The notes under the pieces: model-generated
The model's input: only the letters and a program-made list of their open reading frames with translations
What the model was told of the DNA's origin: nothing
Database searches by the model: none
Made by a program: the position numbers and the translations under genes
Source of the DNA: Haliscomenobacter sp040401995
GTDB taxonomy: Bacteria; Bacteroidota; Bacteroidia; Chitinophagales; Saprospiraceae
Assembly (NCBI GenBank): GCA_040401995.1
Contig: JBBANM010000001.1
Span: forward strand, 62,001 to 126,000
DNA length: 64,000 nt
Direction of reading: 5' to 3'
Shown here: one piece after another, positions 44,001 through 52,012 of the stretch
Layout: each line of letters opens with the position of its first letter
Position numbering within the stretch: position 1 is the stretch's first letter

Positions 44001-47000
44001 ACTTTGAGTAGCACGTTGCCTACGAATGCTCCGGCAAGTGTGACCTACACGCCAGCCGCCAATTTCAACGGCACGGTTACACTTTTGCTGACTACTGATG
44101 TAAGTACTGGTTGTAGTGCCGCAACTTCTACTCGGATTATTACTGTAAATGACCTTCCAAGTGTAATTGCCGGTAGCGACATTAGCGTATGTCAATCGGC
44201 AACACCCGCAACCATCACCTTAAGCGGAGCTACTGTAGGCGGAAGCGCCACAACCGGAGCTTGGTCAATTACAGTTGGGGGAGGCACATTGAGTAGCACT
44301 TTGCAAACTGCATCTCCAAGCTCGGTAACCTATACGCCTGCTGCCAACGTAAGTGAAACGGTGACACTTACCCTTACCTCCAATGCAGGAGCGGGTTGTG
44401 CGGCAGCTACAGCTATCAGAACAATCAATATTAATCCTACGCCGAGTATTACATTGGCTGCAGCCGCGGCTTCAGTGTATTTTAATGCGAATAGTCAATC
44501 TACAACGCTAAATTACAACGCAAGTAGCGGATCGCCAACAACCTATAGCATTACCTGGAATGCAACTCCAAGTAACAGTTTTACAGCAGTTACCAATGCT
44601 GCTCTACCCGCTACGCCAATAAATATAAGTGTCCCAGCAAACACTCCAGTAGGTACGTATACTGGGGTATTGACGGTGAAAAACGCCAGTGGGTGTACAA
44701 GTGTGAGTTCAACATTTACTGTAACGGTTAATGCGGTACCGAGCATTGCTACGGGAACAATTGGAACCCCAATATGTGCCGGTTCATCCATCAATGTACC
44801 TTTTACAATAACTGGTACTTATATCAGTGGCAATAGTTTTATCGCCCAGTTGAGTGATGCTACAGGTGCTTTCACGAATCCAACAAACATTGGAACTTTA
44901 ACGGCCACAACTGGTGGGACAATCGCGGCCAGCATCCCAAGTATTCAAGGATCTGGTACCGCTTACCGCATTCGGGTGATAAGTACTATTCCTGTAGTCA
45001 ATGGGACGCAAAATGGTGCTACAATCACCATCAATGTATTGCCAACTGCCAATGCCGGTGGACCAAATATCGTTTGCCAAGCTGCCACTCCCACAGCCCT
45101 GGTTTTAAGCGGTGCATCAGTAGGGGGGAGCGCCACAACAGCAGCATGGTCAATTTTTTCGGGCGGGGGCACCCTAAGCAGTACCGCTCAAACCGGAACT
45201 CCTGCTACGGTAACTTATACCCCAGCCGCTAATGCTACGGGAATAATTACCCTAAGATTGACTTCAAACGCTGGAACGGGTTGTACTGCGGCAATTGCCA
45301 CTCGAACCATCACGCTAGATCCACTGCCAACGATTACGTCAGCAGCAAGCGCAACGGCAGTTTGCCAAAGCAGTAGCAGCCAGTCAACGGTATTGAGCTA
45401 TAGCGCTACCACGGGGTCTCCGCTTACCTACAGCATCACATGGAATACGACGCCTGCGAATAGTTTTGTCGCAGTAAGTAATACGGCTTTGCCGGCAAAT
45501 AGCATAAGTATAGAGATTCCAGCTAATATAGCAGCAGGAACATACACCGGTAATATCACCGTAAAAAATGTCAATGGCTGTTCGAGTATTTCAAAAACGT
45601 TTACGATTACGGTCAACGCATTACCGACTATTACAAATGCTACTTCAGCAACTGCGGTGTGTTTCAGTGCCAATTCGCAGACAACGCTGTTGACTTATAG
45701 CGCCACTACGGGTACGCCTACCACCTACAGCATTGTTTGGAATGCCACCCCTAGCAACGCATTTGCCGCGGTGAGCAATGCCACATTAACTGCTAGTTCG
45801 ATTGGAATCGCAGTGCCAGCTGGGACTGCTCCTGGTGTCTACACGGGCACGCTCACGGTGAAAAATGCCATTGGTTGTATGAGTGCAAATAAAACATTTA
45901 CCATAACTGTAAATGGTTTACCAACAATCACAGCAGCGGCAACAGCAGCTTCGGTATGTCAAAGTACGGCAGCGCAAACCTCGACCTTGAGTTACAGCGC
46001 TACTACAGGTACGCCAAATACCTATAGCATCGCCTGGAACAGCACGCCAACGAATACATTTGTTGCCGTAAATAATGCTGCCCTAACCGCTAACACGATC
46101 ACTATTGCCATCCCTGCAAATACGGCTGCCGGAACTTACACGGGAACGTTAACGGTGAAAAATGCCAACGGCTGTATCAGTAGCACCGGAACCTCGTTCA
46201 CAATTACCGTTAATCCATTGCCAAGTATCAGCTCGGCAGCAACGGCTAGCGGGGTTTGTCTATCTAGCTCCAGTCAGCTCACAACATTGAGTTATAGCGC
46301 GACTACTGCCTCGCCAATCACATATAGTTTAACTTGGAATGCGACACCAGCGAATACTTTTGCAGGGGCAAGCAATATTACGCTACCTGCTAACGCAATA
46401 AGTATCACAGTTCCAGCAAATACAGGGGCGGGTACCTATACGGGCAATTTGACGGTAAGAAATGCCAATGGCTGCACTAGTACTTCAAAATCATTTACAG
46501 TTGCTGTCAATGCTTTACCGACAATTAATACTGCCGCCGCCGCCGCCGCAGTTTGTTTAAGCGTTAGTGCGCAAACGACAACTTTGACTTATAATGCTTC
46601 CACGGGTACACCAACTAGGTATAGCCTTACATGGAATGCAACTCCGGCCAATACCTTTAAAGCTATTGTCGATACTGCGCTTACTACTAGTCCAATCGTT
46701 TTGAAAGTTCCCGCAAATACAGCTCCGGGAACTTATACCGGTACAATTAAAGTGAAAAATTCCAATGGATGTGAAAGTATTGCAAGAACCTTTACAATTA
46801 CGGTAAATGCCTTGATCAGCATTACGGCTGCGGCTACTGCAACCGGGGTATCGGCAAGTACATTCAGCCAAACAACACCGCTTACTTATTCTGCTACCAC
46901 CGGAACACCCAATACTTACAGCATTACTTGGAATCCGACGCCAGTCAATAGCTTTGCGGCGATCACCAATATTTCGTTGCGATCAAGTCCAATCAGAGTG

Positions 47001-47462
47001 GTCGTTCCGGCTAATACGCCAGCGGGTACATTTACCGGTAACCTAACAGTGCGAAATACTGGCGGCTGTGTCAGTGCTCCTAATGTTTTTACGGTAACGG
47101 TAACTGGTATTGCCGCAATTGCGGCGAATAATAGCGCCGAAATCGGTAATGCAACTGGTTTGTCACTAAACAATGGCATTCCGCCAGTTGATCCAGATAA
47201 AGCGGAGTTGTTGCAAAACGTCCCCAATCCATTCCATGATTTGACGCAAATTGGTTTCTATTTGCCAAAATCTACCGATGGTTACCTGACGATTATAGAT
47301 GAAAAAGGATCAGTGGTGTACCGCCAGAAGGCCACTTATTATCAAGGTTGGAACCAGGTAACGATTAAAAACAATGACCTGAAAGCCGTCGGCCTGTTGT
47401 ACTATACTTTGGATACGCCCGATTTTTCAGCAACGAAAAAAATGATTTTGCTTCAGAAATAA
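38073..47462 (+). CDS. Giant T9SS-secreted protein: Asp-box propeller plus 21 tandem Ig/PKD-like domains
   Basis: About 3129 residues. The ATG at 38073 gives signal peptide MNNWSQLSPLPKISFLVFFL and cleavage after FAQ; an upstream TTG is rejected. An acidic linker (about 84-110) leads to a sortilin/VPS10-like propeller (about 180-840) with Asp-box motifs such as GGSTWTQ, TGTTWTQ and GGTTWAS. One Ig-like domain precedes 21 domains of three kinds: A (ITxAxxA...YSATTG...GTYTGxLTVKN), B (ITTGTI...FTAQLSDA...IRVIS) and C (TANAGG...LSGASVGGSATTGAWSI). The order is A B C C A B C A, the same eight again, then five A. A T9SS type A domain, almost identical to the first giant's, closes it. It is probably a surface adhesin or glycan-binding filament. 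Confidence 0.88.
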   Translation: MNNWSQLSPLPKISFLVFFLMIGYANDSFAQRKKHDAISVDQNKPIIAEDGSTFTPVLQTKVKLRKNIFERLREKLHETFSKKEESLEGEEEEEEMRTDRPDLAAEQEFRITKDPQMGYVPTERLKAVRERIKELRALKILNPTLQNPILQTPTQQNGSLPTLSSGGAANWSERGPSNVGGRTRAIMFDPNDATKKKVWAGGAGGGLWYTNDITATTPVWNNVSDVWANMAISCIAYNPANTQELYVGTGEGWYNGDAIRGAGIWKSSNGGSTWTQLSSIATDNNFDYVQKIVVTSGGVVFAATRSRFCNRGGVYKSINGGTSWALSLGTQGTSCGASNCSAADLEIGLDGTIYATLGIFNLGGIYKSTDTGTTWTQLNTGTNGFPTTGFYRIEICVAPSDPNRLYAMAHNSSTNALLNIYTSGNKGSSWTTCTLPSWVDQSCSSPSSDMTRTQAWYDLIMAVDPNNPATLIVGGVDLMKSTDSGTTWTQISSWAGACSRQYVHADQHAIVYQPGSSTIALFGNDGGVYYTANANATIPTIAGKNTGYNVTQFYACAIHPTAGQDYYLAGAQDNGTHKFSTPGINSTSQASGGDGAFCFIDQTNPSYQISSYVYNNFYLTTNNWSTSTTISSSSTGDFINPADYDDTNHILYSSYSASQIQRVSGITGTRTTAQFTVAGMTAKAGHLRVSPYAPTGTSTLYVGTQDSKLFKITNAQGTPTVTNISGASFPAGATISCVEIGATENDLLVTFSNYGVVSVWRTTNGGTTWASVEGNLPDMPVRWALYNPINRSQALLATEMGVWSTTDITVASPSWVADNTIANVRVDMLQIRNSDKQVAAATHGRGLFTASIACESPLITSPPAAPTATCSGTGTQILSIGATGTSLTYSWRRNGVALTDGGVISGSTTATLTLTNPTTGNAGSYDVVVTNLGCATVTPPAVTVTVNAIPSITAATIAVPVYASGTGQVTTLTYSAASNFPTNYSITWNNSPSNSFAAVTNAVLPASPINITVPGGTAPGNYYGSITVTNASGCVSSSTLFSVQVYAVPTITTGTVSTSICAGAAVNVPYFITSTFGGSNVFTAQLSNASGSFANPTAIGTYTATTGGTINAIIPANTPIGTGYQIRVVSSAPSVLGTPNSGAISINSAPTAFAGNPIGICQSASPIAITLSGATIGGLATTGTWSITSGGGTLSNTSATSNPASVTYTPAANFSGTVNLLLTTDSGTGCGAATSTLTITVNAIPTATAGTALTACQSSSPTPITLSGASVGGSATTGAWSITTGSGVLSSIAQTANPSSVTYTPAANANETVTLTLTSNAGTGCAAATATRTITINQSPTITAASSAASVYASSSSQTSTLSYSAVTGSPTTYSITWNASPANIFIAVNNAALTASPISLNIPANTAPGVYTGTLTVSNGFGCSSAGSTFSVTIVALPTITTGTIATPICVGTTINVPFTITSTFINGNVFTAQLSDAAGSFSTPTNIGTLTTTASGTIVATIPSNQSSGTGYRIRVISISPVVTGTQNSAALTINALPTANAGGPDLICQSASPTALTLSGASVGGSAISGAWSIISGAGSLSNTLQTTNPALVTYTPAANAKGTILLQLTTNTGTGCTVATAIRSISIDSLPTITTAASATAVCQSSSSQSTALNYSATTGSPATYSINWSATPTNSFAAVSNAVLSANSIVIAVPANANAGTYTGTITVKNANGCISTAKTFTVTVNLTPSITPSASATAVYFNANAQTTALTYTATSGTPTSYSIVWNATPSNGFVAVNNAVLPVSPIGISVPGGTAAGTYTGSISVSNSGGCVSAPTNFSVTVIPTPTITTGSVNNLICTGATINVPYTISSTFATGNIFTAQLSDANGSFANPTAIGTLNSLLAGTIQAVIPSGVSVGSAYYIRVVSSSPVVIGTPNSGTITINSQPTAFAGNPVSVCRSASPSAITLSGATIGGIATTGTWSIVSGGGTLSSTLPTNAPASVTYTPAANFNGTVTLLLTTDVSTGCSAATSTRIITVNDLPSVIAGSDISVCQSATPATITLSGATVGGSATTGAWSITVGGGTLSSTLQTASPSSVTYTPAANVSETVTLTLTSNAGAGCAAATAIRTININPTPSITLAAAAASVYFNANSQSTTLNYNASSGSPTTYSITWNATPSNSFTAVTNAALPATPINISVPANTPVGTYTGVLTVKNASGCTSVSSTFTVTVNAVPSIATGTIGTPICAGSSINVPFTITGTYISGNSFIAQLSDATGAFTNPTNIGTLTATTGGTIAASIPSIQGSGTAYRIRVISTIPVVNGTQNGATITINVLPTANAGGPNIVCQAATPTALVLSGASVGGSATTAAWSIFSGGGTLSSTAQTGTPATVTYTPAANATGIITLRLTSNAGTGCTAAIATRTITLDPLPTITSAASATAVCQSSSSQSTVLSYSATTGSPLTYSITWNTTPANSFVAVSNTALPANSISIEIPANIAAGTYTGNITVKNVNGCSSISKTFTITVNALPTITNATSATAVCFSANSQTTLLTYSATTGTPTTYSIVWNATPSNAFAAVSNATLTASSIGIAVPAGTAPGVYTGTLTVKNAIGCMSANKTFTITVNGLPTITAAATAASVCQSTAAQTSTLSYSATTGTPNTYSIAWNSTPTNTFVAVNNAALTANTITIAIPANTAAGTYTGTLTVKNANGCISSTGTSFTITVNPLPSISSAATASGVCLSSSSQLTTLSYSATTASPITYSLTWNATPANTFAGASNITLPANAISITVPANTGAGTYTGNLTVRNANGCTSTSKSFTVAVNALPTINTAAAAAAVCLSVSAQTTTLTYNASTGTPTRYSLTWNATPANTFKAIVDTALTTSPIVLKVPANTAPGTYTGTIKVKNSNGCESIARTFTITVNALISITAAATATGVSASTFSQTTPLTYSATTGTPNTYSITWNPTPVNSFAAITNISLRSSPIRVVVPANTPAGTFTGNLTVRNTGGCVSAPNVFTVTVTGIAAIAANNSAEIGNATGLSLNNGIPPVDPDKAELLQNVPNPFHDLTQIGFYLPKSTDGYLTIIDEKGSVVYRQKATYYQGWNQVTIKNNDLKAVGLLYYTLDTPDFSATKKMILLQK
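40923..43274 (+). repeat. Eight-domain superblock 1 within the second giant gene
   Basis: Domains A1 B1 C1 C2 A2 B2 C3 A3, 2352 nt (784 codons). Each domain matches best the one at the same place in superblock 2: C1 and C4 share TAFAGNP and GATIGG, C2 and C5 share ETVTLTLTSNAG, and A3 and A6 share SATAVCQSSSSQST. Confidence 0.85.
43275..45626 (+). repeat. Eight-domain superblock 2 within the second giant gene
   Basis: Domains A4 B3 C4 C5 A5 B4 C6 A6, again exactly 2352 nt, directly after superblock 1. The DNA has diverged at many silent sites, so the duplication is old even though length is conserved. Confidence 0.85.
45627..47120 (+). repeat. Run of five type-A domains (A7-A11)
   Basis: After superblock 2 only type-A domains follow, each about 98-100 codons, with the recurring TYSITWNxxPxNxF and GTYTGxLTVKN segments. 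The end is set by the linker ahead of the sorting domain, so the right boundary is approximate. Confidence 0.75.
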
Positions 47463-47476
47463 AAGCAAAATGAGCA

Positions 47477-47592
47477 ACGCATAAAAATTAACTTCCCGAT
47501 TTTGGGTTTTTGAATAGGAAGTCGAACGGTTTATTTCAAGTGAGCTTCCTATTCAAAAGCCGCTCAAAAAATCGGGAAGTAATTTTTTGCGT
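47477..47592. repeat. Imperfect palindrome downstream of the second giant gene
   Basis: Arms of about 45 nt: ACGCA at the left end with TGCGT at the right, then CTTCCCGATTTT (left) with AAAATCGGGAAG (right), and TTTTGAATAGGAAG (left) with CTTCCTATTCAAAA (right). The sequence is unrelated to the other palindromes in the window. It starts 15 nt after the stop codon. Confidence 0.75.
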
Positions 47593-47616
47593 CATAAAAT
47601 AAGTAAGTGAAAAAGA

Positions 47617-47648
47617 AAAGGGTCAAGCGAATTAACGTTTGACCCTTT
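47617..47648. terminator. Bidirectional terminator between convergent genes
   Basis: AAAGGGTCAA (47617-47626) pairs with TTGACCCTTT (47639-47648). T-rich sequence follows on both strands, serving the giant gene and the molybdenum hydroxylase gene. Confidence 0.75.
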
Positions 47649-47684
47649 CTTTATTGATAAAAAAATTCAAGCAAAAACTTGGAC

Positions 47685-49841
47685 TTATACCTCGCTCAAA
47701 TTGATCGGCAATTTGCGTAAACGTTTGCCAGTAGCGGCAAAAATGGCATTACACAATGCGGGTGCAACGGGCGGCAAACCAGGTTCGCCTACACCGCCAG
47801 GTTTTTCACCGCTGTTGATGATGTGGATGTCCATGATTGGCGCTTCATTGATGCGCATTACTTGGTAGTTGTGGTAGTTCGATTGTTCGGCCATCCCTTT
47901 GGAAAAAGTAATGCCTGATTTCATCGCTGCGGTAAGCCCCATCACAATGTTGCCCTCGGTTTGGGCTTTTACATTATCAGGGTTGACGTGATAGCCGCAA
48001 TCAATTACCGATACCACCTTCTCTATTTTTACCCCGCCAGCTGGATTTTTTGCCACTGTAACGCAGCAGGCGCTGATGCTTTCAAAACTTCTGAAAACCG
48101 CAATCCCTTTGCCTTTTCCGGCCGGTAATTGTTCTTTCCAATTGGCTTTTTCGGAAATAACCTCCAACACTTTTTTGAAACGTTCATCGCTCAGCAATTC
48201 CAAACGCGCCTCAATGGGATCCTGACCAGCAGCATGCGCTAGTTCATCCATAAAACATTCTTGGCCAAACGCAAAATTGGACGCATAAACCGAACGCCAC
48301 CACACAATTGGGATGTCGGTCTTGACATTGGTCCAGCTCAATTTCCAGGTTGGAATTTGGTATTTATGGTTTTCAGCACTCAATTCACCGGTAATCCAAT
48401 CGTCAACTTCAAAGTCGCTAAGGCTTTGGAAAACCTGGCCTTTAATGGATTCGCCGATTGCGTGGTGGTGAAACGCGGCAATTTTTTTGCCATTCACCGC
48501 ACCTTTCATGGCACTGAGCATACCGGGGCGATAAGGCCCTTGGGTGATGTCGTCTTCGCGAGTCCAAATAACCTTGACTGGTTTTTTCAATTCTTTCGAT
48601 AAAAAACAGGCCTCTAGCAAAAAGTCGTGGTATGCTTTACGACCGAATGCGCCACCCAAAAGCTGCACGTTAATTTTGATTTGCTCAGGTTTTACTTTCA
48701 TGTAACCTGCCACATCGCGTAGCGCCCAGTCTGGCCCTTGAATAGGCGCCCAGATTTCGATTTCGCCGTTGTCTTTTACGTGGGCAATGGCATTTTCTGG
48801 TTCAATCGGAGCATGTGCCAAAAATGGGGTTTCGTACACCGCTTCCAGCGTTTTTTCAGCATGCGCCAAAGCCTGCGTCATGTCGCCTTTTTCTTCATGA
48901 TTGATGCCTTCTTTTTTTGCCGCTTCATAAGCTTTAGCAAAATAGGCATCGGTAGTCATGTTCTCGTAGCTAGTATTGTCCCAGGTAATTTTTAGAGCTT
49001 TTTTGCCTTTCAGTGCCGCCCACCAATTGGTAGCAATCACGGCCACTGCTTCTGATTTGCGGTGCGGCATGGGGCGCTCGGCCTTCATGACCCGAATCAC
49101 GCCGGGAATTTTCAGCGCCGCGGCGGCATCAATGGATACGATTTTGCTGTGTACGGCTGGTGCATGCTCGATGGCAGCGTAAACCATACCGGGTACTTCT
49201 ACATCCAAACCAAAAACCGCTTTTCCGGTCACACGCGAAGGCACGTCTAAGCGTGGATTGGTTTTTCCAATGATTTTAAAATCCTTGGGATCTTTCAGTT
49301 TGGGATTTTTGGGGATGGGCAGCTTAGCCGCTTCATCCGCCAATTCGCCGAACGAAAAGCTTTTATCGGTGTTGCGCAAGAGAATGCGTCCGTCTTCAGC
49401 GTAGCAATTGCTGATGGAGGTATTCCAACGCTTAGCGGCTACTTCGGTCATCATTTCGCGGGCGGCGGCGCCAGCTTTGCGTAGTGGTTCCCAAAGTTCG
49501 CGTACGCTACTGCTGCCGCCAGCGGTTTGACTTCCGTATTTTGCTTTTCCATCCGATTGGATCAATTTCACTTTACTGAGGCTTACTTCCAATTCTTCAG
49601 CCAAAAGCGAAGGTACTGCTTGAGTAGATCCTTGCCCCATATCCGGACGCGGGTTAACCAGCGTAATGTTTCCCAAGTTATCGATGATGATAAAGGGATT
49701 GATTTCGAGTTGGAAAGCAGCTTCGCCATATTTGGTGAGGCTAAAGTTTTTATCGAGCGCCGAAATGCCCAATACCAAACCCAACCCCGATAAGCTGCTC
49801 ATTTTGATGAACTCGCGACGACCATTGCTATTGTTTGTCAT
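47685..49841 (-). CDS. Tat-exported molybdenum hydroxylase large subunit (isoquinoline 1-oxidoreductase beta type)
   Basis: A 718-residue molybdopterin-binding subunit of the xanthine dehydrogenase family. A twin-arginine signal (NGRREFIKMSSLSGLGLVLG) directs the folded enzyme to the periplasm. Family motifs are RPDMGQGSTQ near the N-terminus, GGAFGRKAYHDF for cofactor binding and PGGVGEPGLPPVAPA with the catalytic Glu near the C-terminus. The [2Fe-2S] subunit gene lies 26 nt upstream and has no signal of its own, so it is presumably carried along in the complex. These enzymes hydroxylate N-heterocycles or aldehydes; the true substrate is unknown. No FAD subunit gene is adjacent, in line with the IorAB type. 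Confidence 0.9.
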   Translation of the reverse strand: MTNNSNGRREFIKMSSLSGLGLVLGISALDKNFSLTKYGEAAFQLEINPFIIIDNLGNITLVNPRPDMGQGSTQAVPSLLAEELEVSLSKVKLIQSDGKAKYGSQTAGGSSSVRELWEPLRKAGAAAREMMTEVAAKRWNTSISNCYAEDGRILLRNTDKSFSFGELADEAAKLPIPKNPKLKDPKDFKIIGKTNPRLDVPSRVTGKAVFGLDVEVPGMVYAAIEHAPAVHSKIVSIDAAAALKIPGVIRVMKAERPMPHRKSEAVAVIATNWWAALKGKKALKITWDNTSYENMTTDAYFAKAYEAAKKEGINHEEKGDMTQALAHAEKTLEAVYETPFLAHAPIEPENAIAHVKDNGEIEIWAPIQGPDWALRDVAGYMKVKPEQIKINVQLLGGAFGRKAYHDFLLEACFLSKELKKPVKVIWTREDDITQGPYRPGMLSAMKGAVNGKKIAAFHHHAIGESIKGQVFQSLSDFEVDDWITGELSAENHKYQIPTWKLSWTNVKTDIPIVWWRSVYASNFAFGQECFMDELAHAAGQDPIEARLELLSDERFKKVLEVISEKANWKEQLPAGKGKGIAVFRSFESISACCVTVAKNPAGGVKIEKVVSVIDCGYHVNPDNVKAQTEGNIVMGLTAAMKSGITFSKGMAEQSNYHNYQVMRINEAPIMDIHIINSGEKPGGVGEPGLPPVAPALCNAIFAATGKRLRKLPINLSEV

Positions 49842-49867
49842 TTTTTTGCGTGTTGAGGGTTAGGAAT

Positions 49868-50374
49868 TTAATTACCGCCTACTTTACCCGCCTTGGGCAT
49901 ATCAGCGTTTTTTGACAATTCGGCGGCATTATGAATGGCCTTGCGGATGCGATCATAGGTACCGCAACGACACAAATTACCGCTCATCGCAGCATCGATA
50001 TCGGCATCGGTAGGGACGGGCGTCGTTTTTAACAAGGCCACCGCCGACATGATTTGCCCCGACTGGCAATAGCCGCATTGGGGTACTTGTGCTTCAATCC
50101 AGGCTTGTTGCACCGCGTGGAGTTGTACGCCGTCAGAAATGCCTTCAATTGTAGTGATTTTGGCATTTTTTGCAATGGAAGAAACGGGTGCTTGACAAGA
50201 GCGGATCGGTTGACCGTTCAAATGGATCGTACAAGCGCCACATTGGGCCATACCGCAACCAAATTTGGTGCCCTTAAGGCCGGCAAAATCGCGGAGAACC
50301 CAAAGCATGGGCATGTCGGGGTCGACATCTACCGTTACTTTTTTGCCATTGATGTTTAAATTAAAAACAGCCAT
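49868..50374 (-). CDS. [2Fe-2S] subunit of the molybdenum hydroxylase (isoquinoline 1-oxidoreductase alpha type)
   Basis: A 168-residue electron-transfer subunit with two [2Fe-2S] sites. The N-terminal ferredoxin-like site uses Cys40, Cys45, Cys48 and Cys60 (GCGMAQCGACTIHLNG). The C-terminal helical site uses Cys100, Cys103, Cys135 and Cys137 (QCGYCQSGQ and LCRCGTY). All eight ligands are intact. It passes electrons from the molybdenum centre of the downstream partner, probably to a cytochrome not encoded nearby. It is the first gene of the pair, 130 nt after the GT2 gene on the same strand. Confidence 0.93.
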   Translation of the reverse strand: MAVFNLNINGKKVTVDVDPDMPMLWVLRDFAGLKGTKFGCGMAQCGACTIHLNGQPIRSCQAPVSSIAKNAKITTIEGISDGVQLHAVQQAWIEAQVPQCGYCQSGQIMSAVALLKTTPVPTDADIDAAMSGNLCRCGTYDRIRKAIHNAAELSKNADMPKAGKVGGN

Positions 50375-50504
50375 ACTGGTAATTTTTGGGTGTTTTGCAA
50401 GAAGATTTATGCTGAAAAAAGGGAATAACCCTTAGAAGGTGCTTTGAACAGCTAAAAATACAAAATATTGAAAGGATTTTTAGCTTAAAATAAGGGCTAT
50501 GAAA

Positions 50505-51881
50505 TTAGGTATGCTCCGTCTTATTCCATTGCAATGGGGCCTTAAAATACTCCCAATACGATTTGAATCCGGCGATGATGTGCAAAAACAAATACCGAAA
50601 AGCATCCCAAAAAGTGCCTAAAATCGTTTGTTTGATGCCTAACCGGCGGTAGGTTGCCACATTAATGATCCAGGAAGTTAACAAATTAACTGCCAGTAAA
50701 GACCACAAAACCGCACTGAAGGCAATTGAAAAAGTATAAGGTAGCACCGCCAGCAACATGTACAGCGCTATGTACAAGTTGTAGAAGGGTAGGAGGGCGG
50801 CACAAATCATGCGCAACCAAAAACTCAACCATCCCCGCAGTCCAAATCCACGGGTAAATAACGATTTTCGCAGGTGAACCAATTGTGTTATGAACAAGCC
50901 TTTGTTCCAACGCGTCCGTTGATTAATCCAATTGTTGATGTTTTCCGGGCAAGTTTCGGAGGTGTAACTATCTAAAATACGGAGTTGAATACCCTCTTGA
51001 ACCAGTCGAACGCTCAAATCAGCATCCTCAGTAACGTTAAAAGGATCCCAAGCCCCCGCTTTGACCAGCGCTTTTTTGGCAATAAAAAACGAGTTGCCCC
51101 CCAAGCCAAAAGGCAATCCAGCGGTGGATAACTCATACAAATGTTGTTCGTACCATTCGTAGTACTCGCCCGCAAAATTGCGGGTAAGCCAATTCAATTC
51201 CAGATTGGAAATTTGAATTTTGGCCTGACAACAGATTTCAGTTGCTGCGGATTGTAGCGACTGAGCGGCTTTGCGCAACTGTTGCGGCTCTGGCCTGCTT
51301 TCGGCATCATACACTGTTAAAAACTCTCCGGTAGCAGCCTCCAGCGCATGCAGCAATGCCCTGCCTTTGGTATAAGGCGGTAATTCTTGGATGTATAGTA
51401 TTTCAAAATGTTGGGGCAACACAATTTGCTGCAAACTGGACTGGGTCAGCTCATCGGTTTCTTCAACAACAATGATGACTTGTACCAATGATTTGGGATA
51501 ATCCAGTGCATCAATGGCGCGGATGGTTTCGTGAATGACCTCGTTTTCTTGTTTTAAGGGAAAAAGTATACTGAACGTAGGCAAATCCGCAGTATTCAAG
51601 TCAATTGCAGTGTCATTTTTTCCCCAAGTGATAAAGTTGTTGTTAATGCGAAAGCTGAGTAGAATGAGGTAATTGAGGATGCCAAAAATAAATACGCCGA
51701 TGCCCAAAGTCAAGGGTAATAAGATACCTGCTATGGTGAATAGAATCCAAAGCAGCAAGTACCACATCCGTACGGGCAATTTTATTTTCGAAAATGCCGA
51801 CTTAGTACCTAATATTTTCAATTGTTGCTGGGCGCAATCATCTATTTGTGGAAGTGGTAATACTGCTGTTGATGAAGCCAT
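50505..51881 (-). CDS. Processive-type GT2 glycosyltransferase, membrane
   Basis: A 458-residue inner-membrane glycosyltransferase. Two membrane segments (about 40-80) precede a GT-A domain with the nucleotide-sugar site YDAESRPEP (Asp192, Glu194), the acceptor-side TEDADL (284-289) and QRTRW (321-325); further membrane helices lie at about 345-425. This D, D, QxxRW set is shared with cellulose, hyaluronan and poly-GlcNAc synthases. No PilZ domain or partner export genes are present next to it, so the product is open. Element D lies between its start and the divergent Rieske gene. Confidence 0.88.
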   Translation of the reverse strand: MASSTAVLPLPQIDDCAQQQLKILGTKSAFSKIKLPVRMWYLLLWILFTIAGILLPLTLGIGVFIFGILNYLILLSFRINNNFITWGKNDTAIDLNTADLPTFSILFPLKQENEVIHETIRAIDALDYPKSLVQVIIVVEETDELTQSSLQQIVLPQHFEILYIQELPPYTKGRALLHALEAATGEFLTVYDAESRPEPQQLRKAAQSLQSAATEICCQAKIQISNLELNWLTRNFAGEYYEWYEQHLYELSTAGLPFGLGGNSFFIAKKALVKAGAWDPFNVTEDADLSVRLVQEGIQLRILDSYTSETCPENINNWINQRTRWNKGLFITQLVHLRKSLFTRGFGLRGWLSFWLRMICAALLPFYNLYIALYMLLAVLPYTFSIAFSAVLWSLLAVNLLTSWIINVATYRRLGIKQTILGTFWDAFRYLFLHIIAGFKSYWEYFKAPLQWNKTEHT

Positions 51882-52012
51882 TTATGTTGCGTTGTGCTAA
51901 TTGTGTGCCGAAATTACACTTTTCATGGAGTTACCCCAAAACTCGCGCCAAAAGATAGCGATATCCGCTTCTACTTTGAATTCGTTCAGACTTATTTATC
52001 TTAGAGCTTATT

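Noticed and set aside
40923..47120. Regular repeats that might be taken for a CRISPR array or tandem satellite
   Set aside because: They are protein domain repeats of about 300 nt in one open frame, with divergence mostly at silent positions; no short identical repeats with spacers are present.
41043..47227. Many minus-strand open frames of 60-115 codons rich in Val, Ala and Ile
   Set aside because: They are shadows opposite the Thr/Asn/Ala-rich domain repeats of the giant gene and recur because the repeats recur.
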